From Palsa-506 sp963786975 (GTDB taxonomy: Bacteria > Actinomycetota > Actinomycetes > Streptosporangiales > Streptosporangiaceae), in assembly GCA_963786975.1 (NCBI GenBank), contig CAWBBE010000005.1:124001-188000 (forward strand): a stretch of 64,000 nucleotides of DNA. Reading direction: 5' to 3'. Below the pieces are notes generated by a model that saw only the letters and a list, made by a program, of their open reading frames with translations, made no database searches and had not been told where the DNA came from. Made by a program: the position numbers and the translations under genes. Positions 11,601 through 21,060 of this stretch are shown here, one piece after another. Position 1 is the stretch's first letter, and each line of letters starts with the position of its first letter.

Positions 11601-12769
11601 GTGGGCGAGCCTGCCTGCCGGGCGTGTCGTGGTGGGGCCGGCCATCTGGTGCTTGACCTTGGCGAGCAGCCTGCCTGCGACTATTTCCCGCGATGCGATG
11701 ATGTAGGCCCCGATCCCGAGTACCCGCTGCAGATGTGGCTGTGCTCGGCATGCGGCCTGGCCCAGCTGGTGGCCGATCCCACGGTGCCCGAAGAACCCAG
11801 GGGCGCCGAGCCTGGCGGCGCTCGTCGAGCAGGCCGCCGATGCCGTCCAGCGGGTCGCGGCGGCCGGCCTTGCCCGCCTGGCGGCTGGTATCCGCCGAGT
11901 ACGGCAGCCCGCATGGCGGCTCCTGGCTTGGCCTGCTGGCGGTCTGCTGGTTCAGCCGGTGCCGGACGGCCAGCCGGCCGATGTGGTCATCGACTGTTTC
12001 GGGTTGATGCACGCCGCGGACCAGTCGGCGGCCCTCGCCGAGCGGGCGGCCAGGGTGGCAGCCGGCGGCGTGCTGCTGCTGCAGTACCACTCGCTGGATA
12101 CGATCATCCGCTGCGGCCAGTGGAACGCGCTCCGGCACGGTCACTATGCCTACTACTCGACAACCGCGCTGGCCGCGATGCTGGCCGCGGCCGGTTTCAG
12201 CCCGCGGACAGCGTGGCGTTTCGAGCTTTACGGCGGCACCGTGCTGCTGGCCGCGGCCCGGGACTCCAGGGCGTCAGCCAGGCCTGGCCATGCTGGACGG
12301 CGCGGTGCGAGCGCTGCTCGCGGAGGATGCCCGGGTTGGTGTCGGTGACCCCGCCGTGCTGGGCGGCCTGGAGCGCAGCGCGCACGCCCGGGCCGACGGA
12401 TTGCGCGACTGGCTCGTCGCCCAGCGGGCCGCCGGGACAACCGTGCTCGGTTACGGTGCCGCTTTCGCCAGCGGTGGCCCTGCTGCGCCGGGCCGGAGTG
12501 GACCGCAGCCTGCTGCCCGCGGTGGCCGACGCCTCGCCCGCCAGCAAGGCCTGCGGATGCCGGGAACAGACGTCCCCGTGGTCAGCCCGGCGCGGCTCGC
12601 CGAACGCCCGCCTGCCGCGGTGGTGCTGTTCCTGCCGGACCTGCTGACCGAGGTACGCGCAGCGTTTCCCGAGGTCGAGGCCGCGGGCGGCCGATGGGTG
12701 GATGCCGATACGCTCGGCGACGACGGTTCACGCAACAGCAGCCTCGGAGGCCTGCAGCAGCACGCGTAG
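11601..12769 (+). CDS. Second class I SAM C-methyltransferase, divergent paralogue
   Basis: A GTG start at 11601 follows GAGCAGGAGGGGG as ribosome site. The N-terminus CRACRGGAGHLVLDLGEQP with CDYFP is the zinc-binding domain of NDP-sugar C-methyltransferases, and LCSACGLAQL is the second cysteine pair. The middle has DVVIDCFGLMHAADQ and LLLQYHSLDTII. The C-terminal domain shows TTVLGYGA and VVLFLPDLLTEV. Frames change near 11810, 12270 and 12470. Unlike its neighbour, the classical SAM motif 1 is not obvious, which may be real divergence or an effect of the breaks. The last 42 bases overlap the convergent sigma-factor gene. Two paralogues facing away from each other suggest a branched sugar with two methylation steps, or one active and one decayed copy. 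Confidence 0.65.
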
Positions 12770-13441
12770 CCTCGCCAGGCATCGCGCGCGGGTGGGGCCG
12801 ATGCTGCCGATCGGAAGGCCGAGCTCGTCGGATATCTCGGCGTACGATCCGGTGGATCGGACATCAGCATCTCAAGCAGCCGCTGCCACCACCGGGGCAG
12901 CCGGGACATGGCCTTGCGGACGGCGTGGGCCTGCTCATCGGCGAGCAGCCGTTCGTCGAATCGGCGGCTCTAGCGCCAAGTCATCCTTCAGCGTGACATC
13001 ATCTTCCACGAGGACGATCTTCTTGCGCGCTGCGAGGCTGCGCAGGCACTCGTTTCGCGCGGTGGTCGCCAGGCACGATCCCACTCTCGCCGGATATTCG
13101 AGGCGATCGATGTGCTCGAGCAGGCGCAGCCAGGTGATCTGGGCGACGTGGTTGGCGTCACTCTCTACCAGCTTGAAGTCGCGCGTCATCGCCCAGATGA
13201 GCCGCTCGTACTGGTCGACCAGGCGCTCCCACGCCCACCGGTCCCCGTCAGCGGCATGTTGGACCAGCCGGGCGATGTCCGAGGGCCCAGCGTCCTGTTC
13301 TACCGCCGCGACTACGTAGCCCGAGCCCGCCGCATCCGTTCGGCGCCGGTAGCCGCTCACCTGGGCAGGCGGTCGCACCTCGGCTTGCGGCGCGACCCGG
13401 CCGTCCGCGTAACGGCCGATGTCAGCGACAAGGATGGTCAC
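12728..13441 (-). CDS. ECF-like RNA polymerase sigma factor
   Basis: Region 2 reads IARLVQHAADGDRWAWERLV, then DQYERLIWAMTRDFKL and ITWLRLLEHIDRLEYPARVG, typical of the actinobacterial group with WxRLxxxxxxI(R/E)xPxxxxxWL. The variant ARVGSCLATTARNECLR is the usual end of region 2. After breaks near 12950 and 12850, region 4 is readable as MSRLPRWWQRLLEMLMSD and then an SYAEISDELGLPIGSIGPTR helix-turn-helix with RARCLARLRVLL. About 235 residues. No anti-sigma gene lies next to it. It would direct RNA polymerase to a small regulon that I cannot identify. It stands alone between the sugar genes and the secreted protease. Confidence 0.75.
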
Positions 13442-13743
13442 GCTACAGTCCCCCCAAGATTCCCAACACGCCGCGTCGGTCGATCTAGCGCCCGCGGCTC
13501 GCCCTTGTGGAGCGCGAACCAGCGCCTACATCTATGAAGATGACGCCCAACTCGGCCAACTGGTTCACGCGGCCCCAAGGAGGAAAATACCACTCACCAG
13601 CGGATTTATGTACCTCTGGGCGATTGATCCAGTCCCGGGTCAGCACTCGGGCCACGCTTGCTGAGCAGCGCCGATATTCCTGCTTGGGCCGTCCGCAGCG
13701 CTGCGGCCCGATGGCCCGCGAAATCGCCGCGCGGTACGGCGAA
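13442..13743. other. Intergenic region, no gene seen
   Basis: Short open frames occur on both strands (for example 13485-13757 minus), but none has a convincing ribosome site or family pattern. The region carries the upstream sequence of the sigma-factor gene. Confidence 0.35.
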
Positions 13744-13781
13744 GGGCCGTGCCGCACTCCAGCCGGAGTGCGGCACGGCCC
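13744..13781 (-). terminator. Perfect 17-bp hairpin downstream of the S53 protease gene
   Basis: The arms at 13744-13760 and 13765-13781 pair perfectly around a 4-base loop (AGCC), 37 bp past the protease stop codon on the minus strand. There is no long T run, which is common for actinobacterial terminators. Confidence 0.75.
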
Positions 13782-13817
13782 TCGCCCGGGCTGCGGTGCC
13801 CGGGTATGGGGTCCCGC

Positions 13818-15800
13818 CTAGCGCGCGAAGTCGCGAGCCAGTTCGGCGAGGTCAGGCGTGCCGAGGCCGGAGGCCGGGTTGAAGACATGCCCCGGCGTGC
13901 CGGTGTAGAACAGGTTGGTGTTGCCCGCGCTCGGCGTGGACAGCGAGTGGAACGGCGAGTGCGGAAGCGCAGCCCACCGGTAGATGGACGGGTTCCAGAA
14001 GCCGACCCGGTGGCCGACTGCCTGGTCGATGACCGCGGTAGAGCCGTTCAGCTGCGGGGCCACGAAGCTGGTGCCGCCCCAGCCGACCTCCAGCGGATCG
14101 CCGGCGAACCCGGTGAAGTACTCCTCGTAGCCGGTGAACGGGTCGGCGTTGGTCGAGACGTCCGGGACCGCCCGGCCGAAACCGGTGCCGGTGTGCACCG
14201 ACGGGTGGGCGTTGAAGGTCCATGCGGTCGGCAGCATCACGTTCCCGAACGGCTTCGGGTCGATCGGCGTGAGGTACTCCGTCGCGCTGAACTGGTGAAT
14301 GCCGGGCGTCAGCCGCTGGTAGAGCGGCATCGCGAGGTCCGAGCTGAAGCCGCCGCCGCCGCCCGCTGCCTCGGCGAAGGCAAACTGCGCCTCGGACTTG
14401 AAGCCGGCGAACGACGCGAAGTGCGGCCACAGCCAGTCCCAGCCCCAGGCGCGCTGCGCCCGGATGTGCGCCGAGTCGGTCTTGGTCAGCGGGATCGTCC
14501 CGGCGAGCGTGGTACCGCCTGCGGTGGTGACCCATGGGCTGTCACCGGGGCTGTCGACGGCCAGGTTCGTGCTGCCCAGCTCGTCGGAGTCGTCGTAGGC
14601 CCCGGCATCGCCGGCCGTCACGAACGTGCTTTGTCCCTGCGCGCCCATCTCCAGGAATGCCTCATCGAACGCGGTCTCGTAGGCCGGGTCCTCCTGACCG
14701 CCCGCCACCGCGGTGTCGATCACGGTTTCCGCCTCGCCCCAGCTGGTGGAGACGGTATCGGCCACGTTCTGGCTGGCCGCGTCGTAGAACGCGTCAAGGA
14801 AGCCGGGGTCGGTGTTCGGCGCCTGGTAGACCACGACCTTCGCGCCCGGCGCGAGCGCGCCGGACTGCTCGACGTCCAGCGTGGTCTCGCCGGACCCGGA
14901 TGCATCGCTGACCTTGCCGGATCCGCCATCGACGTTGATCAGCCTGATCCTGTGCGGCCGCGTCGCGATGTGCAGCAAGTGCTTCCAGAAGAACGTAGCG
15001 TCCGATGCCTTCATGCTGGCCAGGGTGACGATCCCGATCGTCCGCCCGGCGCCGGTGAAGCCCGCCCGCTGCAGCGGGCCGAGGTTGTACTGCCCGGCGA
15101 AGTCAGCGGGCGTGCGGCTGCCGGTCTGCACGGCGGCAGGCTTGGCGCTCTTCGCGAGCACCGGCTCGTGCACGGCGCTGCTGCTGGCCACCGGATAGTT
15201 GGTGAGGCCGAGGATGGCCAGCACGAACTGGGCGATGTTCCGCGGCAGCAGCGGCTTGCCGGTGGTGCCGTGGATGATCATCGCGGGCCGGCCTGGCTGG
15301 CCGTTGCGGCCCTTAACCGCAGGGACGCGGAAGTTGTCCTGCTGGACGGTGAGCGCCTGGTCGAATTCGCCCGCGGTGCCGGTCGCCATGACGTCAAGTC
15401 CGTCGCGGTACGCCTTCGCATGAATCTTGAAATGCCTGAGATAGCTCTCCAGCGCGGCAACGTGCGCGGAGGTCTGGCCGAAGCCGCGAGCGAACTGGCC
15501 AACGGACAGCGGGCCGAACGGCATGCCGTGCGCGACGTCAGCCTTGAGTATCGCGATGTGCCGGGCCGTCAGGATGAAGGAGACGGTCTCCCTGGTGCCG
15601 GGAGGGGTCTTGCCGAAGACTGGGTCGCCGGACAGCGCGGCGGCGCCGATTCCCTGCGGAACCGCGACCTTCGCGTTCGGATGCGGCCGGGCGGCAGAGC
15701 TAGCGGGCCCGGCTGCGATGAACAGCAGCAGACTTCCGGCCGTTCCGGCGGCGAGCGCTGCGCCTGCCCGGCTAGGCCTGGCCCAGTCAAGGGGCTTCAA
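13818..15800 (-). CDS. Secreted S53 (sedolisin/kumamolisin) serine-carboxyl peptidase
   Basis: An acid-active secreted endopeptidase of 660 residues. The TTG start at 15800 lies about 9 nt after GGAGGAGG. A signal peptide (AALAAGTAGSLLLFIAAG) precedes an activation domain of about residues 40-200 (FGPLSVGQFARGFGQ, YPVASSSAV). The catalytic Glu and Asp are in GSGETTLDVEQ near residue 300, with VSTSWGEAE following. The oxyanion Asp is in FVTAGDAGAYDD near residue 395 and the nucleophile Ser in GGTSFVAPQLNG near residue 578. The final GLGTPDLAELA fits the calcium-binding end of the family. All four catalytic-site elements are present and the frame is intact, in contrast with many neighbours. It is monocistronic with a strong terminator and probably digests external protein at low pH. 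Confidence 0.93.
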   Translation of the reverse strand: MKPLDWARPSRAGAALAAGTAGSLLLFIAAGPASSAARPHPNAKVAVPQGIGAAALSGDPVFGKTPPGTRETVSFILTARHIAILKADVAHGMPFGPLSVGQFARGFGQTSAHVAALESYLRHFKIHAKAYRDGLDVMATGTAGEFDQALTVQQDNFRVPAVKGRNGQPGRPAMIIHGTTGKPLLPRNIAQFVLAILGLTNYPVASSSAVHEPVLAKSAKPAAVQTGSRTPADFAGQYNLGPLQRAGFTGAGRTIGIVTLASMKASDATFFWKHLLHIATRPHRIRLINVDGGSGKVSDASGSGETTLDVEQSGALAPGAKVVVYQAPNTDPGFLDAFYDAASQNVADTVSTSWGEAETVIDTAVAGGQEDPAYETAFDEAFLEMGAQGQSTFVTAGDAGAYDDSDELGSTNLAVDSPGDSPWVTTAGGTTLAGTIPLTKTDSAHIRAQRAWGWDWLWPHFASFAGFKSEAQFAFAEAAGGGGGFSSDLAMPLYQRLTPGIHQFSATEYLTPIDPKPFGNVMLPTAWTFNAHPSVHTGTGFGRAVPDVSTNADPFTGYEEYFTGFAGDPLEVGWGGTSFVAPQLNGSTAVIDQAVGHRVGFWNPSIYRWAALPHSPFHSLSTPSAGNTNLFYTGTPGHVFNPASGLGTPDLAELARDFAR

Positions 15801-16334
15801 TTAGGGGTCCTCCTCCACGCCATGCCTCGGAAGCAGCCCCGGAAGCAGAAAGTGACCGCGATGCCACCCAGCCGCAGATCAGGTGCAACCGGCCGGAAAT
15901 ACGGCGACGCGGCCACGCGGTTCAAGGGCGCCAAGATCAGCACACTAGCCCTGAGCCCTTCCGGATCAGTAGGTATTTCGCAGTAAATACATAACGTTCC
16001 GGCCATGTCGTAAATACCGGTGCGCAGCTGGCCGCGCCGGCCGGCCGCCGAAGCCGTCCGAGTCCACGACAGCAACCGGCTCGGCCGCGGGTCGGCGGCC
16101 TGGCCGGATGCTGCCGGGCCCAGCCCCGGCCAGGTTGTTCCCGGCCGGCCGTGCGGTCCCGGCTGAGCCGGTGCGGGCCTGGCCCGGTCAGGTGCCGGCC
16201 GGCCGGGAAACGTGCGGAGATACCGAAGCTGTCGGGTCCGGTGGCAGTTCGGCCGTCGGGCGGCAGATGCGGGGGGTCTCGCCGGCCGGGCCGAATCGGC
16301 TGGGGTGGTCCGCGGCAGATGTGGTCCGGGCTGG
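15801..16334. other. Intergenic region, no gene seen
   Basis: About 530 bp upstream of the protease and downstream of the SDR gene. It must hold the protease promoter; a moderately AT-rich patch at 15960-16015 is the likeliest place. No recognisable protein is encoded. Confidence 0.35.
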
Positions 16335-17093
16335 TTAACCGAACCTTGCCGCCAGGCGGCGGAACGTACTGGGAAGCGCGCCGTGCAACCAGGCAGGAAA
16401 CCGCATCCAGCGCGGCACGAACACCAGGCTCTGCTCCCGTTCGACGGCGCTGACCAGCGCGCTTGCCACCCGCTGCGGAGGCAGCGGAGCCGGCCTCCGC
16501 CGGTCGTACGGGGTGCCCCGACGCTCGAAGAACGGGGTGTCGATGACGCCGGGAACGATCACTGACACCCCCACGCCGCGGCCGGCCAGCTCGTAGCGAA
16601 GGCTCTCCGCGAAGCATGCCAGCCCGGCTTTCGCGGCGGAGTAGACGGCTTCCCCGCGAACCCCGGTTGCCCCCGCGATGGATGAGACGAAGACGACGTG
16701 GCCGTGCCCGCGGGCAACCATGCCGGGCACGAGCAGCCTGGTCAGCTGGATCGGCGCGGTGAGGTCAACGGCGACTAGGCCGGCCACCTGTTCCGCCGTC
16801 ATCTGCCCGATCGGCCCGGCCCAGCCCAGCCCGGCGTTGTTGACCAGCAGGTCGATGCCGCCTAGCCCGGCCGCCTCGCTGGCTGCCGCGGCCAGTTCGG
16901 CTGGCCCGCCGGCGGCCGCAAGGTCTGCTGTCAGCGCCAGCCCGCCCGTTTCCTTGGCCACGGCTTCCAGCCGGGCAAGATCCCGGCCGGCCACAAGCGA
17001 CCGGGCACCGGCAGCACTAAGAGCACGCGCGGCAGCCGCTCCGATGCCGGAAGATCCCCCGGTGACGAGTGCCACCGCACCATCGAGCCGCAT
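16335..17093 (-). CDS. Short-chain dehydrogenase/reductase
   Basis: A classical SDR of 252 residues, NAD(P)(H)-dependent and cytosolic. The cofactor loop is VTGGSSGIGAAAARALS near residue 10, NNAG is near residue 87, and the catalytic triad is Ser in VVFVSSIAG with YSAAK (Tyr and Lys) near residue 150. The C-terminus has VPRWMRFPAWLHGALPS, a hydrophobic tail often found in SDRs acting on lipids or acyl substrates, which is a weak hint only. It is not in an operon: a 500-bp gap follows and a 400-bp gap precedes it. The substrate is unknown. Confidence 0.9.
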   Translation of the reverse strand: MRLDGAVALVTGGSSGIGAAAARALSAAGARSLVAGRDLARLEAVAKETGGLALTADLAAAGGPAELAAAASEAAGLGGIDLLVNNAGLGWAGPIGQMTAEQVAGLVAVDLTAPIQLTRLLVPGMVARGHGHVVFVSSIAGATGVRGEAVYSAAKAGLACFAESLRYELAGRGVGVSVIVPGVIDTPFFERRGTPYDRRRPAPLPPQRVASALVSAVEREQSLVFVPRWMRFPAWLHGALPSTFRRLAARFG

Positions 17094-17521
17094 GCCGCCT
17101 CACTCTGGCGCAGCCCGCCCGCCCCGGCAACTCTCCGCGCCCGCCCGGCTTTGCGCCCGCCCAGCTCGGGTTAGCTCCTGGCTCAGGTCGTCCGCCGACT
17201 GCGCCGCGTTGGTTCTGCGTGTCCGCCGGCGGTGGGCATCCGGCTGGCTCAGGTCGCCGGGCCGGCTTTGCGCGCCCGGCCGGCATATCTGGGTGCCGGC
17301 GTCGGGTGCCCCAGCCGCACGGGCGGCCGGTCGGTTTGTTGCCCTGCCGCTCAGATCGCCCCACCTGGCCCGGCAACCCCGGCAGCCCGGCTAGGCCTTT
17401 CAAGCCCCGGCAGCCCGGATCACCCCTTCAAGCCCAACGGCCTAGTGAACCCCGCCTGCCCGGCAAGTCCGCAGCTGGCATGGCCACCAGATTCCGGCCA
17501 CCGACCACAATTGCACACTGA
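17094..17521. other. Intergenic, low-complexity CCCGGCA-rich region
   Basis: The sequence is rich in repeated CCCGGCAnCCCGG and TTCAAGCCC elements (17360-17440) and encodes nothing I recognise. An in-frame stop at 17519 closes the frame upstream of the propeller gene. Confidence 0.35.
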
Positions 17522-18664
17522 CCACTCTGGCAACTCGGACCACCTCCGCCCGGCCCGGGGCAGCTCAAAATACTCGGGAATCTCGCGTGGCAGACGAACC
17601 TGGGAAGGACGAACACTCCGGCCTGCACCGACCCCTCTTCATTCGGAATCTCGAGCACTCCGACGATCACGACGGACGTCCCGGTTGGCGGAGCGACATC
17701 GGTCATGTACATCGGCGGCGGCGACTCGAAGCTGTACGCGCTGAACGCGGCCACCGGCGCGGTCCTGTGGTCGTACGACGTCGGGGGCAACCCGGATACC
17801 TTCCTCTGGGACTCGCCGGCCGTGTTCGGCAACAGTGTGTACATCGGTGTCGCCTCCTTCGGTGACTGCCCCCTTGTGCAGGGTCAGATCCTTCAGCTCA
17901 ACCGGGTCACCGGTGCGCTGCAGAACCAGTACAACATCGTCCCCAACGGGTGCACCGGCGGTGGCGTATGGGGGTCAATAACGGTTGATGCGGCCGCCGG
18001 CACCCTCTACTTCGCCACCGGCACCCCCGGAGACTGCCCGGCCAGCCTTGGCGGGCCGTCACTGATCGAGCTGACCACTTCCAACCTGAGTTTGGTGGGC
18101 ATGTGGACGGTGCCCCAGAACCAGCAGGATGCTGACCCCGACTTCGGGTCGACACCGACCTTGTTCACCGGCACCATCAGCGGGCAGTCGGTGCCTCTCG
18201 TCGGCATGATCAACAAGAACGGCGTCTTCTACGCTCTCAAGCGCGACGCGCTCGCGTCCGGACCTGTCTGGAGCACCCGAATCGCGACTGGCGGCGGCAA
18301 CCCAACAATTGGACAGGGTGATCAGGCGTCCGCGGCGTACGACGGCACGAGGCTGTACGTCGGCGGTGACATTACGTCCGGTTGTTCCGGTACCGTCAAC
18401 GCCCTGAACCCGTCGACCGGCGCCTTCATCTGGCAGCACTGCTTCACCGACGGCGGCTTCGTGATCGGCGGAGTGACCGTTACTTCTGGCGGCGTGGTCG
18501 CCGTGGGTGAAGGCAATAACGTCGCGATGGTCTCAGCAGCGACCGGTGCATCGGTGGCCACCTTCGCCGGCACAGGCCCGTTCTTCGGTCCTCCCTCCGT
18601 TGCCGGCGGCACCCTGTACGAGGGCGACATGTCAGGCAACATCTACGCGCTTACCACGAACTAG
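17522..18664 (+). CDS. PQQ-type beta-propeller repeat protein, apparently lacking its N-terminus
   Basis: The protein consists of propeller blades of the PQQ/BamB type: SVMYIGGGDSKLYALNAATG, ILQLNRVTGAL, LYFATGTPGD, NKNGVFYALKRDAL, RLYVGGDITSGCSG and LYEGDMSGNIYALTTN. The Trp-rich blade ends (GAVLWSYDVGG, GAFIWQHCFTDGG) are clear. The frame continues upstream of the ATG at 17705 with WQTNLGRTNTPACTDPSS, an early-blade sequence, so translation must begin before 17705. A stop at 17519-17521 prevents any signal peptide in this frame, so either a frameshift or an N-terminal deletion has occurred. The given start is the first codon after that stop, not a true initiation site. Such proteins are usually secreted or wall-bound, and paired cysteines fit export. 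Function unknown. Confidence 0.65.
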   Translation, partial: PLWQLGPPPPGPGQLKILGNLAWQTNLGRTNTPACTDPSSFGISSTPTITTDVPVGGATSVMYIGGGDSKLYALNAATGAVLWSYDVGGNPDTFLWDSPAVFGNSVYIGVASFGDCPLVQGQILQLNRVTGALQNQYNIVPNGCTGGGVWGSITVDAAAGTLYFATGTPGDCPASLGGPSLIELTTSNLSLVGMWTVPQNQQDADPDFGSTPTLFTGTISGQSVPLVGMINKNGVFYALKRDALASGPVWSTRIATGGGNPTIGQGDQASAAYDGTRLYVGGDITSGCSGTVNALNPSTGAFIWQHCFTDGGFVIGGVTVTSGGVVAVGEGNNVAMVSAATGASVATFAGTGPFFGPPSVAGGTLYEGDMSGNIYALTTN

Positions 18665-18809
18665 ACGGACGGCAGCCCAGTTCGTGCAGGTCAACCCGGC
18701 GACACCGCACACGAATGAGCGCACCGCTACCGTGCCCTATCTCCAGGCGCAGGGCGCGGGCGACCTCAACGTGTCGCCATTGGCTTCAACTAGCCTCGGG
18801 AGGAAAGAG

Positions 18810-19606
18810 ATGGGCTTGCTACGTAGTCGTTCGCGACAACCGGCTATCGCTGTGATGGTGGCTGCTGGACTCGTCGTAGCGGCCTGCGGCAGCGGTTCGA
18901 GCGGCGGCGGCTCGAGCAGCCGCAGCACCACCTCGAGCAGCAGCACCTCGAGCGGCAGCGGCACCTCGAACGGCGGCGGCAGCTCCAGCAGCAGCGGCAG
19001 CTCGAGCGGCGGCAGCGGTAGCGGCAGTTCGAGCAGCAGCACCGCGGCAACCAGCGGCGCGAGCTCGAGCACGCCGGCCACGACCAAGTACGTTCGGGCT
19101 AAGGCGACGATCATCGGTAAGAGCACCGATGTCGTCGTCAATCCGGCGGCAGCGGCGGCACTCAAGCAGGCCGGCATCACCGTCACCGCCGTCGCTCCGG
19201 CAACCGCTAAGAAGACGCTGCATTTTCCGGCAGCGTGGCCAGATCGTCGTGGCGACGCTCGTCGGAACCGTTGATCCGGCGGAGGGCATATCTTAACCAC
19301 AGCGGCAAGAGGGTCATGCTTACCAACTTCGTCATCAACACGAAGAAGAAGCGGCTCACCGGGATCGTCGGCGGGCGGCCGATGCCGATCTTCCACCTGA
19401 ATCTCGCTTCGCTCAAGCGCGCCAGCGGCCCGCGCGGCACCGTCGTCGCGAGCAACATCAAGCTCACCGTAACCGCTAAGGCGGCTACCGCACTGAACAG
19501 CGGTCTCGGCGTGAGTGCATTCAAGGGCGGGACGAACTTCGGCATCACGACGCTCACCGTCGCATACGCTCCTGATATTCGCCGACTGGTGAATTACGGC
19601 TTTTGA
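18810..19606 (+). CDS. Lipoprotein with Ser/Gly-rich linker and a C-terminal beta-rich domain
   Basis: The ATG at 18810 follows GGGAGGAAAGAG. The signal peptide ends in the lipobox GLVVAAC, so the mature protein is anchored to the outer face of the membrane. Residues about 30-90 are an extreme Gly/Ser/Thr linker built from GGCAGCTCGAGC-like repeats. The C-terminal domain has STDVVVNPAAAAALKQAG and, after breaks near 19230 and 19290, GQIVVATLVGTVDPAEG, VMLTNFVINTKKKRLTGIVG and a final AYAPDIRRLVNYGF. The pattern resembles HtaA-type or cell-surface domains of actinobacteria, but I do not recognise it firmly. It lies 145 bp after the propeller gene and may share its transcript. Role unknown. Confidence 0.65.
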
Positions 19607-19668
19607 GGCTGGCGTTGCAGTAGGTGCATGTGTGAGGTCGTCGCTGGGGCGCGATGACTGGGCGAATG

Positions 19669-20076
19669 TCAGGCTGGGGTGGCGGTCGCGACCGGGGGAA
19701 GCTCGGCCGAGGTCCAGGACCTGACGATGTCGCGCATGGAAAGCAGGCCGGTCACCTCGCCGCCGTCGATGACGATGAGATGCCGGAAGTTCCCCCGCAC
19801 CATCGCCTGCGCGGCCTGCTCGAGCGTCCAGTCAGGAACGGCGAATACGAGGTCACTGGTGCGGTGCTGGCCGACCGTCTCGGTGTCTGGATTCTGGCCG
19901 GCGCCGACCGAGTCGAGTATGTCGCGCTCGGTCAGGATGCCGATGCCGGAATGGTCTGAATCGCTCACGATCGCGGCGCCGACGCGGCGGGCCGACATCA
20001 GCCGGGACGCCTCGCGCAGCGTGTGCGCGGGGCCAACGGTAAGGACCACGGTGGTCATCCCGTCCCGAACCTTCAT
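19669..20076 (-). CDS. Two-CBS-domain protein
   Basis: A stand-alone CBS pair of 135 residues. CBS1 has TLREASRLMSARRVGAAIV and GIGILTERDIL. CBS2 has TLEQAAQAMVRGNFRHLIVI and EVTGLLSMRDIVRSW. Such proteins bind adenine nucleotides at the cleft between the domains and act as energy or redox sensors, sometimes on partner enzymes. The start has GGAGGGAG about 9 nt upstream. Neighbours give no partner. The DosR-type Hrp1 proteins are of this type, but no DosR-type operator was seen. Confidence 0.9.
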   Translation of the reverse strand: MKVRDGMTTVVLTVGPAHTLREASRLMSARRVGAAIVSDSDHSGIGILTERDILDSVGAGQNPDTETVGQHRTSDLVFAVPDWTLEQAAQAMVRGNFRHLIVIDGGEVTGLLSMRDIVRSWTSAELPPVATATPA

Positions 20077-20271
20077 GATCGATCACTCCCTCCAGGGGCC
20101 AGCATCGACATTCCCGGCAGCTCGCCCCGCCCGGCCGGCGGCGCATGTCGCCTGGCATCCCGGCCGAGCTTGTGAACTTGTGAATGTCATTTCAGTCCAG
20201 CATCGGTGATAGCGCCACCGAGGGCAACCCCCTACCGGTATGCCGCACCGGCGGAGCTTCGTGCCTGGCGG
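20077..20271. other. Short intergenic region
   Basis: About 195 bp between the CBS gene and hisN, both on the minus strand. It should hold the CBS promoter. The stretch TTGTGAACTTGTGAATG at 20169-20185 contains a direct TTGTGAA repeat. Confidence 0.4.
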
Positions 20272-21060
20272 TCAGCGGGCGGCTGCGAGGTAGTCGAGCA
20301 CCTGGCCGTGCAGCAGGCCGTTGGTGCAGACGGCGCTGCCGCCGTCGGGCGTCGGCTTGCCGGCCAGGTCGGTGAAGGTGCCGCCCGCCTCCTCCACGAT
20401 CACCTGCAGCGCGGCCAGATCCCAGAGCGAGACCTCCGGCTCGGCCGAGATGTCGACCGCGCCCTCGGCCACCAGCACGTGCGACCAGAAATCACCGTAG
20501 GCGCGGGTCCGCCATACCGAGCGCGAAAGGCTGAGGAAACCGTCCTGCCTGCCGCTGTCCGCCCAGCTGGACACGTCCGAGTAGGAGAACGAGGCATCTT
20601 CCAGCCTGGACACCTCGGATACCCGGCACCGGGCTGCCTTGGTCAGCCCGCGGCCGGTCCAGGCGCCGCTGCCGCGAGCGGCCCACCAGCGGCGGCTGAG
20701 CGCGGGGGCGGAGACGATGCCGACCACGACCTCATCGTTATCCATCAGCCCGATCAGGGTCGCCCACACCGGGACACCGCGGACGTAGTTCTTCGTCGCG
20801 TCGATCGGGTCGACCACCCAGCACCGCGCCCCGGAGCCGGTCCGGCCGAACTCCTCGCCGAGCATCGCGTCCCGCGGCCGGGCCCGCCGCAGTACGTTGC
20901 CCAGCGACTCCTCCACGGCATGGTCCGCGTCCGTCACCGGGGTGAGATCGGGCTTGGTCTGCACCCGCAGGTCGACCGCGCGGAACCGCCGCGCGGTGAT
21001 GTCGTCCGCCGCGTCGGCGAGCACGTGCGCGAAACGCAGGTCATCGTCATAGCCCGCCAT
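20272..21060 (-). CDS. hisN: Histidinol-phosphatase of the inositol monophosphatase family
   Basis: A Mg2+-dependent phosphatase that removes phosphate from L-histidinol phosphate in histidine synthesis. It is 262 residues long. The metal motifs are MLGEEFGR near residue 70, WVVDPIDATKNYVRG near residue 82 (DPIDATKN in place of DPIDGTxN) and SLWDLAALQVIVEEAGG near residue 215. The phrases VPVWATLIGLM and WSHVLVAEGAVDI are typical of the HisN subgroup. It lies near rsgA, as in Streptomyces by my recollection. Other IMPase activities (inositol or fructose phosphates) cannot be excluded from sequence alone. Confidence 0.85.
   Translation of the reverse strand: MAGYDDDLRFAHVLADAADDITARRFRAVDLRVQTKPDLTPVTDADHAVEESLGNVLRRARPRDAMLGEEFGRTGSGARCWVVDPIDATKNYVRGVPVWATLIGLMDNDEVVVGIVSAPALSRRWWAARGSGAWTGRGLTKAARCRVSEVSRLEDASFSYSDVSSWADSGRQDGFLSLSRSVWRTRAYGDFWSHVLVAEGAVDISAEPEVSLWDLAALQVIVEEAGGTFTDLAGKPTPDGGSAVCTNGLLHGQVLDYLAAAR

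Noticed and set aside
13485..13757. A 90-codon minus-strand frame
   Set aside because: No ribosome site and no recognisable family; it runs partly through the terminator of the S53 gene.
13749..15986. A 745-codon plus-strand open frame
   Set aside because: Antisense to the S53 protease, which has all catalytic motifs and a signal peptide.
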